Shown here one piece after another: positions 15,542-24,688 of a stretch of 64,000 bases of DNA. Origin of the DNA: Thermus antranikianii DSM 12462 (GTDB lineage Bacteria > Deinococcota > Deinococci > Deinococcales > Thermaceae); NCBI RefSeq assembly GCF_000423905.1, contig NZ_KE384104.1, positions 10,586-74,585 on the forward strand. The letters are read 5' to 3'. The translations under genes were made by a program, and so were the position numbers. The notes under the pieces are model-generated. The model was not told where the DNA came from, did no database searches, and worked only from the letters and a program-made list of their open reading frames with translations. Each line of letters begins with the position of its first letter. The first letter of the stretch is position 1.

Positions 15542-17173
15542 GTGATCGTCAAGGAAGCGCTTCTACCCATAGAGGAAGTGGCGGGCAAGCTGGGCCTAAG
15601 CCGGGATAGGCTCTACCTCTACGGCCCCCACATGGCCAAGGTCCTGGGGGAGCCCCCTAAGGCCAAAGGGAAGCTGATCCTGGTCACCGCCATCACCCCC
15701 ACCCCGGCCGGGGAGGGCAAGACCACCACCGCCATCGGCCTGGTGGACGCCCTATGGCGGCTTGGGAAAAGGGCGGCCTTGGCCCTGAGGGAGCCCTCCT
15801 TGGGCCCGGTTTTCGGGGTGAAGGGCGGGGCCACGGGAGGCGGCCGGGCCCGGGTGGAGCCCCGGCACGAGATCAACCTGCACTTCACCGGGGACTTCCA
15901 TGCGGTGACCAGCGCGGTCAACCTCCTGAACGCCCTCCTGGACAACCACCTGCACCAGGGAAACGAGCTCGGGATCGACCCCAGGCGCATCGAGCTCAAG
16001 AGGGCCATCGACATGAACGACCGGGCCTTAAGGCACATCGTCCTGGGCCTGGGGGGCAAGGCCCACGGGGTGCCCCGGGAGGGAGGGTTTGAGCTCACCG
16101 TGGCCAGCGAGGTCATGGCCCTCATGAGCCTGGCCCGGGACTTCAAGGACTTAAAGAAGCGCCTGGGAAGGATCCGGGTGGGCTTCACCTACGGGGGGAA
16201 GCCCGTCTACGCCCAGGACCTGGGGGCGGTGGGGGCCATGGCCGCCCTTTTACGGCAGGCCTTCCTCCCCAACCTGGTGCAGACGGCGGAGGGGAACCCC
16301 GCCTTCATCCACATGGGGCCTTTCGGCAACATCGCCCACGGCACCAACTCCCTGAGGGCAAGCCTCTTCGCCTTGGGCCTGGCGGACTACGTGGTGCAGG
16401 AGGTGGGGTTTGCCACGGATCTCGGCATGGAGAAGTTCATGAACGTGGTGGCCCGCACCACGGGCCTGGTCCCCGAGGCGGTGGTGCTGGTGGCCACCCT
16501 CCGGGCCCTCCGCTACCACGGGGGGCAGGATGCCTACGAGATGCCGGACCCCCAGGCGGTGGTGAGGGGCCTCGCCAACCTGGAAAAGCACGTGGAGAAC
16601 GTGGAGGTATTCGGCTTCAAGCCGGTGATCGCCCTGAACCGCTTCCCCACGGACGCCGAGGAGGAGATCGCCCTGGTGCGGGAGTTCGCCCGGGAACGCG
16701 GCCTGCCCTTCGCCCTAAGCGAGGTCTACGCCAAAGGGGGGGAAGGGGGGTTGGAGCTGGCGGAGAGGGTCCTCGAGGCCCTCTCCCTGCCCCACGCCTA
16801 CCGGCCCCTCTATCCCCTGGAGATGCCCCTCGAGGACAAGGTGGAAACCATCGCCACCCGCATCTACGGGGCGGAGGGGGTGGAGTGGAGCGAGGAGGCC
16901 AAGAAAGCCCTCAAGGCCGCCAAGAAGGAGGGGTGCGAGGCCCTCCCCGTGGTCATGGCCAAAGCGGCCACCTCCCTTTCCGACAACCCCAGGCTCCGGG
17001 GAAGGCCCCAAGGCTTTAGGGTGCGGGTCACGGACCTGAGGTGCCGGTTTGGGGCGGGGTTCGTGGTGGTCTACATGGGAGGGATCGAGACCCTGCCCGG
17101 CCTGCCCAAGGTACCCCAGGCCCTGGGGATCGACGTGGACGAGGAGGGGAACATCCGGGGGATGGACTACTAA
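15542..17173 (+). CDS. fhs: formate-tetrahydrofolate ligase
   Basis: ATP-dependent synthesis of 10-formyl-THF from formate and THF for one-carbon metabolism. The 543-residue protein has the P-loop TPTPAGEGKTTT (about residues 53-64), the EPSLGPVFGVKGGATGGG segment, DMNDRALR, and NIAHGTNS; length is close to the family's ~555. GTG start at 15542, 9 nt after the ATPase gene, so part of its expression could come from the palindromic promoter. A strong hairpin terminator follows. Confidence 0.96.
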   Translation: MIVKEALLPIEEVAGKLGLSRDRLYLYGPHMAKVLGEPPKAKGKLILVTAITPTPAGEGKTTTAIGLVDALWRLGKRAALALREPSLGPVFGVKGGATGGGRARVEPRHEINLHFTGDFHAVTSAVNLLNALLDNHLHQGNELGIDPRRIELKRAIDMNDRALRHIVLGLGGKAHGVPREGGFELTVASEVMALMSLARDFKDLKKRLGRIRVGFTYGGKPVYAQDLGAVGAMAALLRQAFLPNLVQTAEGNPAFIHMGPFGNIAHGTNSLRASLFALGLADYVVQEVGFATDLGMEKFMNVVARTTGLVPEAVVLVATLRALRYHGGQDAYEMPDPQAVVRGLANLEKHVENVEVFGFKPVIALNRFPTDAEEEIALVREFARERGLPFALSEVYAKGGEGGLELAERVLEALSLPHAYRPLYPLEMPLEDKVETIATRIYGAEGVEWSEEAKKALKAAKKEGCEALPVVMAKAATSLSDNPRLRGRPQGFRVRVTDLRCRFGAGFVVVYMGGIETLPGLPKVPQALGIDVDEEGNIRGMDY

Positions 17174-17178
17174 AATCA

Positions 17179-17205
17179 CCCCACCCTGGCTTCGCCAGGG
17201 TGGGG
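17179..17205. terminator. bidirectional hairpin terminator between fhs and carA
   Basis: CCCCACCCTGGC and GCCAGGGTGGGG form a perfect 12-bp stem around a TTC loop. It lies between convergent genes and can serve both; no long U tract is present on either strand. Confidence 0.8.
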
Positions 17206-17233
17206 ACCCCAGTTCGGAAACGCAAGGGCCGGG

Positions 17234-18409
17234 CTATACCCCGTACCCGTCCGCCCGCTGCTTCTCCACGGGAAGCCCCGTGGCCCCGTGGAAGGCCTCC
17301 ACCTCCTCCAGGAAGCGGCGGAAGAGGTAGAGGGCGTCGTGGGGCCCGGGGGCGGCCTCGGGGTGGTACTGCACGGAGAAGACGGGATAGCGGGCGTGGG
17401 CCATGCCCTCGAGGGTCCCGTCGTTCAGGTTGATGTGGGTGGGCCTGAACTCCTTCAGGGAGTCGATGTCCACCGCATAGCCGTGGTTCTGGCTGGTGAT
17501 CTCGATCTTCCCGGTGAGGAGGTTCTTCACCGGGTGGTTGGCCCCCCGGTGGCCGAACTTCATCTTGTAGGTGCGCCCCCCCGCGGCCAGGGCCAGGAGC
17601 TGGTGCCCCAGGCAGATGCCGAAGGTGGGAAGTAGCCCCATGAGCTTCCAGATGGTCTCGTGGGCGTAGCGGGGCATGGAGGGGTCCCCGGGGCCGTTGG
17701 AGATGAGAAGCCCGTGGGGCTCCAGGGCCATGATCTGGCTCGCCGGGGTTTTCCCCGGCACCACCAGGATCTCGAAGCCCAAAGCGGCCAGGTTCTCCAC
17801 GATGGCGTGCTTGATACCGAAGTCCATGACCACGATGCGCCGCCCCGACTTCAGGGTGGGCCAGGCGTAGGGCAAGGGGGTGGAGACCTCGGGGGTCATG
17901 TCCCGCCCGTCGATGTCCGTCCAGGCCTTGGCCTCCTGGCGGAGGGCCTCGAGCTCCTCGGGGGTGAAGGCGTGCTGGGGATCCCCGAAAAGGCTGGCGT
18001 GGGCGATGGTACCCTTGAGCACCCCCCCTTCGCGGATCTTGCGCACCAGGGCCCGGGTGTCGATCCCCTCGATCCCCACCACCCCGTAGAACTCCATGAA
18101 CTCCTTAAGGGTCTGCTGGGCCCTGGGGTTGGAGGCGATGCGGCTGAACTCCTTGGCCACGAAGCCCTTCACCCAGGGGCGGTTGGACTGCATGTCGTAG
18201 ACGTTGACCCCGTAGTTGCCCTGGTGGGGGTAGGTCATGACCACGATCTGCCCGTGGTAGCTGGGATCGGTCATGATCTCCTGGTAGCCGGTCTGGGCGG
18301 TGTTGAAGACCACCTCCCCCACCGTCTTCCCCCGGGCCCCGAAGGCGTAGCCGTGGTAGACGGTGCCGTCCTCCAGGACCAAAACCGCCCGTTCCTTCAC
18401 TCCAGCCAT
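17234..18409 (-). CDS. carA: carbamoyl-phosphate synthase small (glutaminase) subunit
   Basis: 391 residues. The N-terminal CPSase domain begins [18 protein letters not shown] with [20 protein letters not shown]. The C-terminal class I glutamine amidotransferase has the nucleophile elbow FGICLGHQ and the oxyanion/His region [14 protein letters not shown]. It supplies ammonia from glutamine for carbamoyl phosphate used in arginine and pyrimidine synthesis. It is last in the argG-argH-argA-like-hicB-hicA run and overlaps hicA by 13 nt; ATG 18409 follows a GAGGAGGAGG Shine-Dalgarno. carB is not in the window. Confidence 0.97.
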   Translation of the reverse strand: MAGVKERAVLVLEDGTVYHGYAFGARGKTVGEVVFNTAQTGYQEIMTDPSYHGQIVVMTYPHQGNYGVNVYDMQSNRPWVKGFVAKEFSRIASNPRAQQTLKEFMEFYGVVGIEGIDTRALVRKIREGGVLKGTIAHASLFGDPQHAFTPEELEALRQEAKAWTDIDGRDMTPEVSTPLPYAWPTLKSGRRIVVMDFGIKHAIVENLAALGFEILVVPGKTPASQIMALEPHGLLISNGPGDPSMPRYAHETIWKLMGLLPTFGICLGHQLLALAAGGRTYKMKFGHRGANHPVKNLLTGKIEITSQNHGYAVDIDSLKEFRPTHINLNDGTLEGMAHARYPVFSVQYHPEAAPGPHDALYLFRRFLEEVEAFHGATGLPVEKQRADGYGV

Positions 18410-18615
18410 TCCTCCTCCTCAATCCCGGCTTGTTTGAGGATGCGCTTCAAAAGGTCCACGCTGATCTCACCCCGATGGGGATTGGGCAGGATCAAGCGCA
18501 CGGAACCCCGCACCATGAATTGGTGCCGACCCCCCGTGTAAGGCCCAGCAAATCCCAAAGCTTTAAGCCTCGCCACCAGCTCCCTCCGAGAAACAGGCCT
18601 AAGCCGCCTCGCCAT
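18397..18615 (-). CDS. hicA: HicA-family toxin (predicted mRNA interferase)
   Basis: 72-residue double-stranded-RNA-binding-fold protein. It has the HicA pattern [14 protein letters not shown], the catalytic-His segment TGGRHQFM, the strand [14 protein letters not shown] and the C-terminal [11 protein letters not shown] helix. ATG at 18615 is inside the end of hicB (17-nt overlap), and its 3' end overlaps carA. HicA proteins cleave mRNA when not bound by HicB. The intact GxxH region suggests activity, but toxicity is untested. The usual order hicB-hicA is kept. Confidence 0.88.
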   Translation of the reverse strand: MARRLRPVSRRELVARLKALGFAGPYTGGRHQFMVRGSVRLILPNPHRGEISVDLLKRILKQAGIEEEEWLE

Positions 18616-18853
18616 GGGGCAGTTCGATGCGGACCTCGCCCAGGGGCGGAGGGGTTTCACCCCGGGAAAGCAGGAAGAGAAGCCAGTCCTCGAGGGCCGC
18701 CTGCAGGTTGGCCTCGCATTCTCTTAGGCTTTTGCCCGTGGCCCATACCCCGGGCAGGTCCGGAACCTCCCCATAGTAGGGCTCCTCGTCCTGGATGAGC
18801 TCGTAGCGGGCCCGGGCCATGGCCTCCTCCAAGTAGCGGGTCAAGGTGCCCAT
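18599..18853 (-). CDS. hicB: HicB-family antitoxin, short form
   Basis: About 84 residues with the HicB partial RNase-H fold: the strand-rich YYGEVPDLPGVWATGKSLRECEANLQAALEDWL pattern is typical. It lacks the C-terminal DNA-binding (HTH or ribbon-helix-helix) domain of long HicB proteins, so it probably neutralises HicA without strong autorepression. Start could be ATG 18853 or ATG 18862. It begins within 10 nt of the end of the N-acetylglutamate synthase-like gene, so the module appears to be transcribed with the arginine operon. Confidence 0.85.
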   Translation of the reverse strand: MGTLTRYLEEAMARARYELIQDEEPYYGEVPDLPGVWATGKSLRECEANLQAALEDWLLFLLSRGETPPPLGEVRIELPHGEAA

Positions 18854-18863
18854 CCCATCCATT

Positions 18864-19403
18864 CTAGCCGCCAAAGGCCCCCGGGGAAAGGTGCTTGATG
18901 ACGGCGATCTCCCGGCAGTTCTCGTAGAAGGGGCAGGCGTTGCACTCGCTCCACACCTTGGGGGGCAGGGCCTCCCGGGTGGTGACCTGGTAGCCCAAGG
19001 AGCGGAAGAAGCCCACCTGAAGCGTCCAGGCGAAGACCCGGGGTAGGCCCAGATCCCGGGCCTCCCGCTCCGCTCCCAGGACCAACCAGCGCCCAAGCCC
19101 TTCCCCCTGCCTGCTGGGGTGCACCGCCAGGCCCCTGATCTCCGCCAGATCCCGCCAGAGCACGTGCAGGGCCACGGTGCCCACGATGTTCCCGTCCTCG
19201 TCCTCGAGGACCTGGAAGTCGCGGATGTTCTCGTAGAGGTGGCTGTGGCTCCTGACCAGCATCAGGCCCTTCTCCGCCCAGTAGCGGATGAGCCAGTAGA
19301 TGGCGTCCACATCGCTCAGCCTGGCCTTCCTGAGCTCCACCCCCGCCTGGCGCCGCACCTCGGGCAGGGTAACCGTGGAGAGTTCGATTCCTGTCTCAAG
19401 CAA
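18864..19403 (-). CDS. argA: GNAT acetyltransferase, probable short N-acetylglutamate synthase
   Basis: 179-residue GNAT enzyme with the acetyl-CoA loop region [38 protein letters not shown] closely resembles the short N-acetylglutamate synthases of actinobacteria (Mycobacterium Rv2747 type), which make N-acetylglutamate, the first arginine-pathway step. I chose TTG at 19403 because AAGGAGG lies 6 nt upstream; GTG 19340 is an alternative. It overlaps argH by 8 nt. A cysteine cluster ([11 protein letters not shown]) near the C-terminus may bind metal. The enzymatic identity is inference from similarity plus operon context. Confidence 0.8.
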   Translation of the reverse strand: MLETGIELSTVTLPEVRRQAGVELRKARLSDVDAIYWLIRYWAEKGLMLVRSHSHLYENIRDFQVLEDEDGNIVGTVALHVLWRDLAEIRGLAVHPSRQGEGLGRWLVLGAEREARDLGLPRVFAWTLQVGFFRSLGYQVTTREALPPKVWSECNACPFYENCREIAVIKHLSPGAFGG

Positions 19404-20784
19404 GGCCCACCTCCTTCTTGGCCTCCTGGATCCTCTCCCGCACCGCCTCGGGGGCCGTGCCCCCGAAGGAATTGCGCCGATGGATAGCGGATTCCAGCTG
19501 GAGAAGCGGCAGGGCATCCTCGGCGAAGAGGGGGTGGTGGGCCCTGAGCTCCTCCAGGGTCAGGTCCTTCAAGGCCCTTCCCTCCTCCACAAGCCTTCGC
19601 ACCAGGCGCCCCACCACGTGGTGGGCCTCCCGGAAGGGAAGCCCCTTTTCCGCCAGGTAGTCGGCGAGCTCCGTGGCCAAGGCATAGCCCTCCTCCGCCG
19701 CCCGCCACATCCTCTCCCGCCGCCACCTAAGCCCAGGAAGAAGGGCGGTGAGGAGCTTAAGGCTATCCCGGTAGGTGGCGAGGGCATCCAGAAGGGGTTC
19801 CTTGTCCTCCTGCAGGTCCTTGTTGTAGGCGAGGGGCAGGCCCTTCACCACGGTGGAGAGGGCCACCAGGGCCCCTAAGACCCTTCCCGCCTTGGCCCGG
19901 ATGAGCTCCAGGATGTCCGGGTTCTTCTTCTGGGGCATGATGGAAGAGCCGGTGGCGAAGGCATCCGGGACCTCCACGAAGGCGAACTCCTCGGTGCTAT
20001 AGAGGATGAGTTCCTCCGCCATCCGGGAGAGGTTCAGCATGCCGATGTTGAGAGCGGAAAGCACCTCCAGGGCGAAGTCCCGGCTCGCCACCGCATCCAA
20101 GGAGTTCCGCATGGGAGCGGAAAAGCCAAGCTCCCGCGCGGTGTAGTGGCGGTCTATGGGGAAGCCCGTCCCCGCCAGGGCCGCAGCCCCCAGGGGGCTT
20201 TCGTTAAGGCGCTCCCTGGCGTCCCTCAGCCTTCCCGCATCCCGGAGAAGCATCTCGTAGTAGGCCAAAAACCAGTGGGAAAGCAAGATGGGCTGGGCCC
20301 GCTGCAGGTGGGTGTAGCCGGGAAGGACGTAAAGGGGCTCGAGGTGCCGCTCGGCCTCCCGCACCAGAACCCGGCGCAGGTCCAGAAGGAGGGAGAGAAG
20401 CTCGTCTATGGCCCCCCGCAGGAAAAGCCGGAGATCGGTGGCCACCTGGTCGTTCCGGCTCCTCGCCGTGTGGAGCTTGCCCCCGGGTGGACCCACGAGT
20501 TCGATGAGGCGGGCCTCCAGGTTCATGTGCACGTCCTCAAGCTCCTCCCGCCAGGGGAAGGTGCCCGCCTCGATCTCCCGCTCGATCTGGTCCAGGCCCT
20601 CGAGGATGGCCCTTAGCTCCTCCTCGGTGAGAAGGCCCACCCGGTGGAGCATCTGGGCGTGCACCCGGTTCTGCCAGAGGTCCTCCCGCCAAAGGGCCCG
20701 GTCGAAGGAAAGGGAGGCGTTGAAGCGGGCCGCCAGCTCGCTTGGGCCCTCGGCGAAGCGGCCACCCCAGGTCCTATGCGCCAT
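19396..20784 (-). CDS. argH: argininosuccinate lyase
   Basis: 462 residues of the fumarase/aspartase superfamily. It has the signature loop [12 protein letters not shown] with the catalytic serine, [12 protein letters not shown], and the His region [16 protein letters not shown]. It cleaves argininosuccinate to arginine and fumarate, the last arginine-pathway step. ATG at 20784 overlaps argG by 11 nt, and its end overlaps the acetyltransferase gene by 8 nt, so translation of the operon is coupled throughout. Confidence 0.98.
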   Translation of the reverse strand: MAHRTWGGRFAEGPSELAARFNASLSFDRALWREDLWQNRVHAQMLHRVGLLTEEELRAILEGLDQIEREIEAGTFPWREELEDVHMNLEARLIELVGPPGGKLHTARSRNDQVATDLRLFLRGAIDELLSLLLDLRRVLVREAERHLEPLYVLPGYTHLQRAQPILLSHWFLAYYEMLLRDAGRLRDARERLNESPLGAAALAGTGFPIDRHYTARELGFSAPMRNSLDAVASRDFALEVLSALNIGMLNLSRMAEELILYSTEEFAFVEVPDAFATGSSIMPQKKNPDILELIRAKAGRVLGALVALSTVVKGLPLAYNKDLQEDKEPLLDALATYRDSLKLLTALLPGLRWRRERMWRAAEEGYALATELADYLAEKGLPFREAHHVVGRLVRRLVEEGRALKDLTLEELRAHHPLFAEDALPLLQLESAIHRRNSFGGTAPEAVRERIQEAKKEVGLA

Positions 20785-22003
20785 GGCCCTTCCCTTCCCC
20801 CTCGTTCCCTGACGGCAAAGCCTCCACCAAGGCCCGTACCCTGAGCCTTAGGGCGTTGATCCGGATGAAGCCCTCGGCGTCCTTCTGGTCGTAGCCCCCG
20901 AGCTCGTCGAAGGAAACCAGGTCCTTCTGGTAGAGGCTTTTGGGGGCCTTCCTCCCCACCACGTAGACGTTTCCCTTGTAGAGCTTCAGCCGGGCCACCC
21001 CGGTGACCGCCTGGGCCACGTGGTCGAAGTAGGCCTGGAGGGCCTCTCGCTCCGGGGCGTACCAGAAGCCGTAGTAGACGAGCTCGGCGTACTTGGGGGC
21101 AAGCTGGTCCCGCTGGTGGAGCACCTCCCGGTCCAGGGTGAGGCTTTCCACCGCCCGGCGGGCGTGGTAGAGGATGGTCCCCCCCGGGGTTTCGTAGACC
21201 CCCCGGGACTTCATGCCCACGAAGCGGTTCTCCACCAGGTCCACCCGGCCCACCCCGTGGCGGCCCCCGATCTCGTTGAGCCTTTGCAGCAGGGCTGCCG
21301 GGGAGAGCCTTTCCCCGTTCACCGCCACGGGATCCCCCCGCTCAAACTCCACCTCCACGTACTCCGGGGCATCGGGGGCTTCCTCGGGGTCCACGGTCAT
21401 GCGGAACATCCCCTTGGGGGGTTCGGCCCAGGGGTCCTCGAGGACCCCTCCCTCGTAGGAAATATGCAGGAGATTGGCGTCCATGGAATAAGGTTTCTCC
21501 TGGGTCACGGGAACGGGGATGCCGTGGGCCTCCGCATAGGCGATCATCTCCTGCCGGCCCTTAAAGCTCCACTCCCGCCAGGGGGCGATCACCCGGATGC
21601 CGGGCTTCAGGGCGTAGGCGGTGAGCTCAAAGCGCACCTGGTCGTTGCCCTTGCCCGTGGCCCCGTGGGCGATGGCCTCCGCCCCTTCCTCCTCGGCGAT
21701 CCTCACCAGGTACTTGGCGATGAGGGGCCGGGCGATGGAGGTGCCGAGGAGGTAGTACCCCTCGTACACCGCGCCCGCGCGGAACATGGGGAAGACGAAG
21801 TCCCGCACGAACTCTTCCCTTAGGTCCAGGGCGATGGCCTTGGAGGCCCCGGTCCTGAGGGCCTTTTGCCGGGCCTCCTCCACCTCCTCCCCCTGGCCGA
21901 TGTCCGCGGTGAAGGCGATGACCTCGGCCTTGTAGGTTTCCTTGAGCCACTTGAGGATGATGCTGGTATCCAGCCCGCCGGAGTATGCCAGGACGATCTT
22001 CAT
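20774..22003 (-). CDS. argG: argininosuccinate synthase
   Basis: 409 residues. The N-terminal ATP pyrophosphatase loop AYSGGLDTS starts near residue 6, followed by ADIGQGEE and [15 protein letters not shown], all hallmarks of ArgG, which joins citrulline and aspartate using ATP. The start is ATG 22003; the frame stays open 16 codons further upstream without support. It is first in the arginine operon, behind a TATACT promoter overlapping a palindromic GTATGCATAAGTATAC site, and downstream of the lpd terminator. Confidence 0.98.
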   Translation of the reverse strand: MKIVLAYSGGLDTSIILKWLKETYKAEVIAFTADIGQGEEVEEARQKALRTGASKAIALDLREEFVRDFVFPMFRAGAVYEGYYLLGTSIARPLIAKYLVRIAEEEGAEAIAHGATGKGNDQVRFELTAYALKPGIRVIAPWREWSFKGRQEMIAYAEAHGIPVPVTQEKPYSMDANLLHISYEGGVLEDPWAEPPKGMFRMTVDPEEAPDAPEYVEVEFERGDPVAVNGERLSPAALLQRLNEIGGRHGVGRVDLVENRFVGMKSRGVYETPGGTILYHARRAVESLTLDREVLHQRDQLAPKYAELVYYGFWYAPEREALQAYFDHVAQAVTGVARLKLYKGNVYVVGRKAPKSLYQKDLVSFDELGGYDQKDAEGFIRINALRLRVRALVEALPSGNEGEGKGHGA

Positions 22004-22033
22004 GCCAACCCCTAGTCTACCCCCTCGAGGGGG

Positions 22034-22049
22034 GTATGCATAAGTATAC
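22034..22049 (-). promoter_or_regulatory. argG promoter and possible arginine operator
   Basis: The imperfect palindrome GTATGCATAAGTATAC contains TATACT (-10, minus strand, 22048-22043). It is AT-rich, about 18 bp long and precedes the first arginine gene, like ArgR boxes elsewhere, but it is not a clear match to a known ARG-box consensus. A perfect CCCCCTCGAGGGGG palindrome (22020-22033) lies just downstream in the leader. Confidence 0.5.
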
Positions 22050-22052
22050 AAT

Positions 22053-22079
22053 CCCTGGCCAGGCAGGTCCTAGCCAGGG
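22053..22079 (-). terminator. terminator after lpd of the sucA-sucB-lpd operon
   Basis: On the minus strand CCCTGGCTAGG pairs with CCTGGCCAGGG (11 bp, one G-T) around the loop ACCTG. It begins 15 nt after the lpd stop and ends a few bases before the argG -10, so it separates the two operons. Confidence 0.75.
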
Positions 22080-22093
22080 GTTCAACGGATGGA

Positions 22094-23467
22094 TCACAGG
22101 TGGATGGCCTTTTCCCAGGCGGCCAGGGCGGCTTCCTTGAGGATCTCGGAGAGGGAGGGATGGGCGTGGGGGGCCCGGCCCAGGTCCTCCGCGCTGGCCT
22201 TGAAGAAGATGGCCAAGGCCGCCTCGGCCAGGACATCCCCCACCCGGGCCCCAATCCCGTGGACCCCCAGGATGCGGTCGGTCTTGGCGTGGGCCAGGAC
22301 CTTGACGAAGCCCTCCGTCTCCCCCATGGCCCGGGCCCGGCCCGAGGCGGAGTAGGGGAAGCGGCCCACCTTATAGGGGATCCCTTTGGCCTTGAGCTCC
22401 TCCTCCGTGTACCCCACCCCCGCCACCTCGGGGTGGGTGTAGACCACGCTGGGGATGGCCAGGTAGTCCACGTGGCCGTACCCCTTGGCCATGTGCTCCA
22501 CGGCGGCGATCCCCTCCTCGCTGGCCTTGTGGGCCAGCATGGGCCCCGGCACCACATCCCCGACGGCGTAGATGTGGGGGACGCGGGTCCTGAGGTGCTC
22601 GTCCACGGGGATCCGCCCCTTCTCGTCGGTGGCAAGGCCTGCCCTTTCCAGGTCCAGGCCCTCGGTGTAGGGCCTGCGGCCCACGGCGAGAAGCACCCTA
22701 TCGGCGGTGAGGACCTCTCCCCCCTCCAGCTCCACCCGGGCCCCCCGGCCCTCGGGGCGCACCGCCTTCACCTTGACCCCGGTGCGGATCTCAAGCCCCT
22801 CCTTCCGGAAGACCTTCTCCGCCGCCCTGGATAGCTCGGCGTCCAGGGTGGGGAGGATGCGGTCCAGGTACTCCAGGATGAGGACCTCCGCCCCCAGGCG
22901 ATGCCATACCACCCCGAGCTCCAAGCCGATGACCCCGCCCCCCACCACGATGAGGCGGCCCGGCACCTCCGGGAAGGAAAGGGCCTCGGTGGAGGTCACC
23001 ACCCGCTTTCCATCCACCTCCGCCCAGGGGGGGATGAGGGGGGCACTCCCCGTGGCGATGAGGAAGTAGCGGGCGGAAAGCTCCTCCCCGGTTTCCTCCA
23101 CCAAAACCTTCCGGTCCGAGAGGAAGCGGGCCCTTCCCAGGTGGCGGATGATGCCGTTTTTCTTGAAGAGGAACTCGATCCCCTGGGCGTTGGCCTGGAC
23201 CACCTTGTCCTTGTGGGCGAGAAGGGCGGGGAGGTCCACCTCGAGGCCCTGCACCCTAGCCCCGATCAAGCCCTTTTTCACCTCGTAGATGCGCTCGGTG
23301 GTTTCCAAAAGGGCCTTGGAGGGAATGCACCCCACCCTTAAGCAAGTGCCCCCCAGGGCCTTCTCCTTCTCCACCACCCCCACCCTCATCCCCAGCTGGG
23401 CGGCCCGGATGGCGGCCACGTACCCCCCGGGCCCCGCCCCGATCACCAACAGGTCGTAGGCCTCCAC
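22094..23467 (-). CDS. lpd: dihydrolipoamide dehydrogenase (E3) of the 2-oxoglutarate dehydrogenase operon
   Basis: 457-residue FAD disulfide oxidoreductase. It has the FAD motif VIGAGPGGYVAAIRAAQLG, the redox-active disulfide GGTCLRVGCIPSKALL, the NAD motif VVGGGVIGLELG and the C-terminal HAHPSLSE active-site histidine region. The CLRVGC version differs from the usual CLNVGC. It reoxidises dihydrolipoyl groups of E2 with NAD. GTG start 23467 is 1 nt after the sucB stop. A second E3 gene is at 44239-45624. Confidence 0.97.
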   Translation of the reverse strand: MEAYDLLVIGAGPGGYVAAIRAAQLGMRVGVVEKEKALGGTCLRVGCIPSKALLETTERIYEVKKGLIGARVQGLEVDLPALLAHKDKVVQANAQGIEFLFKKNGIIRHLGRARFLSDRKVLVEETGEELSARYFLIATGSAPLIPPWAEVDGKRVVTSTEALSFPEVPGRLIVVGGGVIGLELGVVWHRLGAEVLILEYLDRILPTLDAELSRAAEKVFRKEGLEIRTGVKVKAVRPEGRGARVELEGGEVLTADRVLLAVGRRPYTEGLDLERAGLATDEKGRIPVDEHLRTRVPHIYAVGDVVPGPMLAHKASEEGIAAVEHMAKGYGHVDYLAIPSVVYTHPEVAGVGYTEEELKAKGIPYKVGRFPYSASGRARAMGETEGFVKVLAHAKTDRILGVHGIGARVGDVLAEAALAIFFKASAEDLGRAPHAHPSLSEILKEAALAAWEKAIHL

Positions 23468-23468
23468 G

Positions 23469-24677
23469 CTAAACCTCCAGCATCAGGCGCACGGGGTTTT
23501 CCACCAGCTCCTTGACCCGCCTCAGGAAGGTCACCGCCTCCCGGCCGTCCACGATGCGGTGGTCGTAGGAAAGGGCCAGGTACATCATGGGCCGGATCAC
23601 CACCTGCCCCTCCCGGACCACGGGCCTTTCCTGGATGGCGTGCATGCCCAGGATGCCCACCTGGGGTGGGTTGAGGAGGGGGGTGGAGTTGAGGGAGCCG
23701 TACACCCCCCCGTTGGTGATGGTGAAGGTGCCCCCCATGAGCTCCTCGGGCTTCAGCTTCTTGGTGCGGGCCCTTTCGGCGAAGTCCGCGATCTGGCGCT
23801 CGATCTCGGCGAAGGAAAGCCGGTCGGCATCCCGGATGACCGGCACCACCAGCCCCTCTCCCCCGCCCACGGCCACCCCGATGTCGTAGTAGCGGTGGTA
23901 GAGGATGGTGTTGTCCCGGATCTCGGCGTTGAGCTCGGGGATCTCCTTGAGGGCCTGGACCACCGCCTTCACGAAGAAGCTCATGAAGCCCAGCTTCACC
24001 CCGTGCTTCTTCTGGAAGGCCTCCCCGAGCTCCTTCCTCAAGGCGATGATGGCGGACATGTCCGCCTCGTTGAAGGTGGTGAGCATGGCGGTGGTCTGCC
24101 GCACCATGAGGAGCCTCTCCGCGATGCGGCGGCGCAAGGGGCTCATGGGCACCGCCTCGCTCACCCGCCAGGGGCGGTCGGCCGGGGGTTGGGCGGGAAG
24201 CGGCGCGGGCTCCGGCATCCGGGGGGGCACCGCCTGGGGCGGGGCCTGCTTGGCCCTCTCCTCCAGGTGGCGCTCCACGTCCTCCTTGAGGATCCGCCCG
24301 CCCAGGCCCGTGCCCACCACCTCCCCTGGGGATACCCCCGCCTCCCGCAAAACCCGCTCCGCGGCGGGCATGGCCAGGGGCTCCTGGGGCTCGGGTGCCT
24401 GGGGTACCGCGGCCTCGGGCTCAGGCCGGGGAAGCCCCTCCCCCGAGGCCTTAAGGAGGGCGATGGCCTCCCCCACCCTGGCGGTTTCCCCGGTGCGCTT
24501 CAGGATCCGCTCCAGGGTTCCCGCAAAGGGGGCGGGGAGCTCCAGGGTGGCCTTGTCGGTGATGAGCTCCACCAGGGGCTCATCCTGGGCAAAGCCTTCC
24601 CCTTCCTTCTTCAGCCAGGCGCCGATCTCCACTTCCACGATGGACTCGCCCACGGAGGGCACTTTCAGTTCCTGCAC
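23469..24677 (-). CDS. sucB: dihydrolipoyllysine succinyltransferase, E2 of 2-oxoglutarate dehydrogenase
   Basis: 402 residues: one lipoyl domain (lipoyl lysine in [14 protein letters not shown], about residue 43), an E3-binding segment ([31 protein letters not shown]), a Pro/Ala-rich linker, and an acyltransferase domain with the catalytic DHRIVDG motif near the C-terminus. It transfers the succinyl group to CoA. GTG start at 24677 follows GAGGAGG. The order after sucA and before lpd identifies it as the OGDH E2 rather than a pyruvate E2. Confidence 0.97.
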   Translation of the reverse strand: MQELKVPSVGESIVEVEIGAWLKKEGEGFAQDEPLVELITDKATLELPAPFAGTLERILKRTGETARVGEAIALLKASGEGLPRPEPEAAVPQAPEPQEPLAMPAAERVLREAGVSPGEVVGTGLGGRILKEDVERHLEERAKQAPPQAVPPRMPEPAPLPAQPPADRPWRVSEAVPMSPLRRRIAERLLMVRQTTAMLTTFNEADMSAIIALRKELGEAFQKKHGVKLGFMSFFVKAVVQALKEIPELNAEIRDNTILYHRYYDIGVAVGGGEGLVVPVIRDADRLSFAEIERQIADFAERARTKKLKPEELMGGTFTITNGGVYGSLNSTPLLNPPQVGILGMHAIQERPVVREGQVVIRPMMYLALSYDHRIVDGREAVTFLRRVKELVENPVRLMLEV

Positions 24678-24688
24678 CGTCTACCTCC

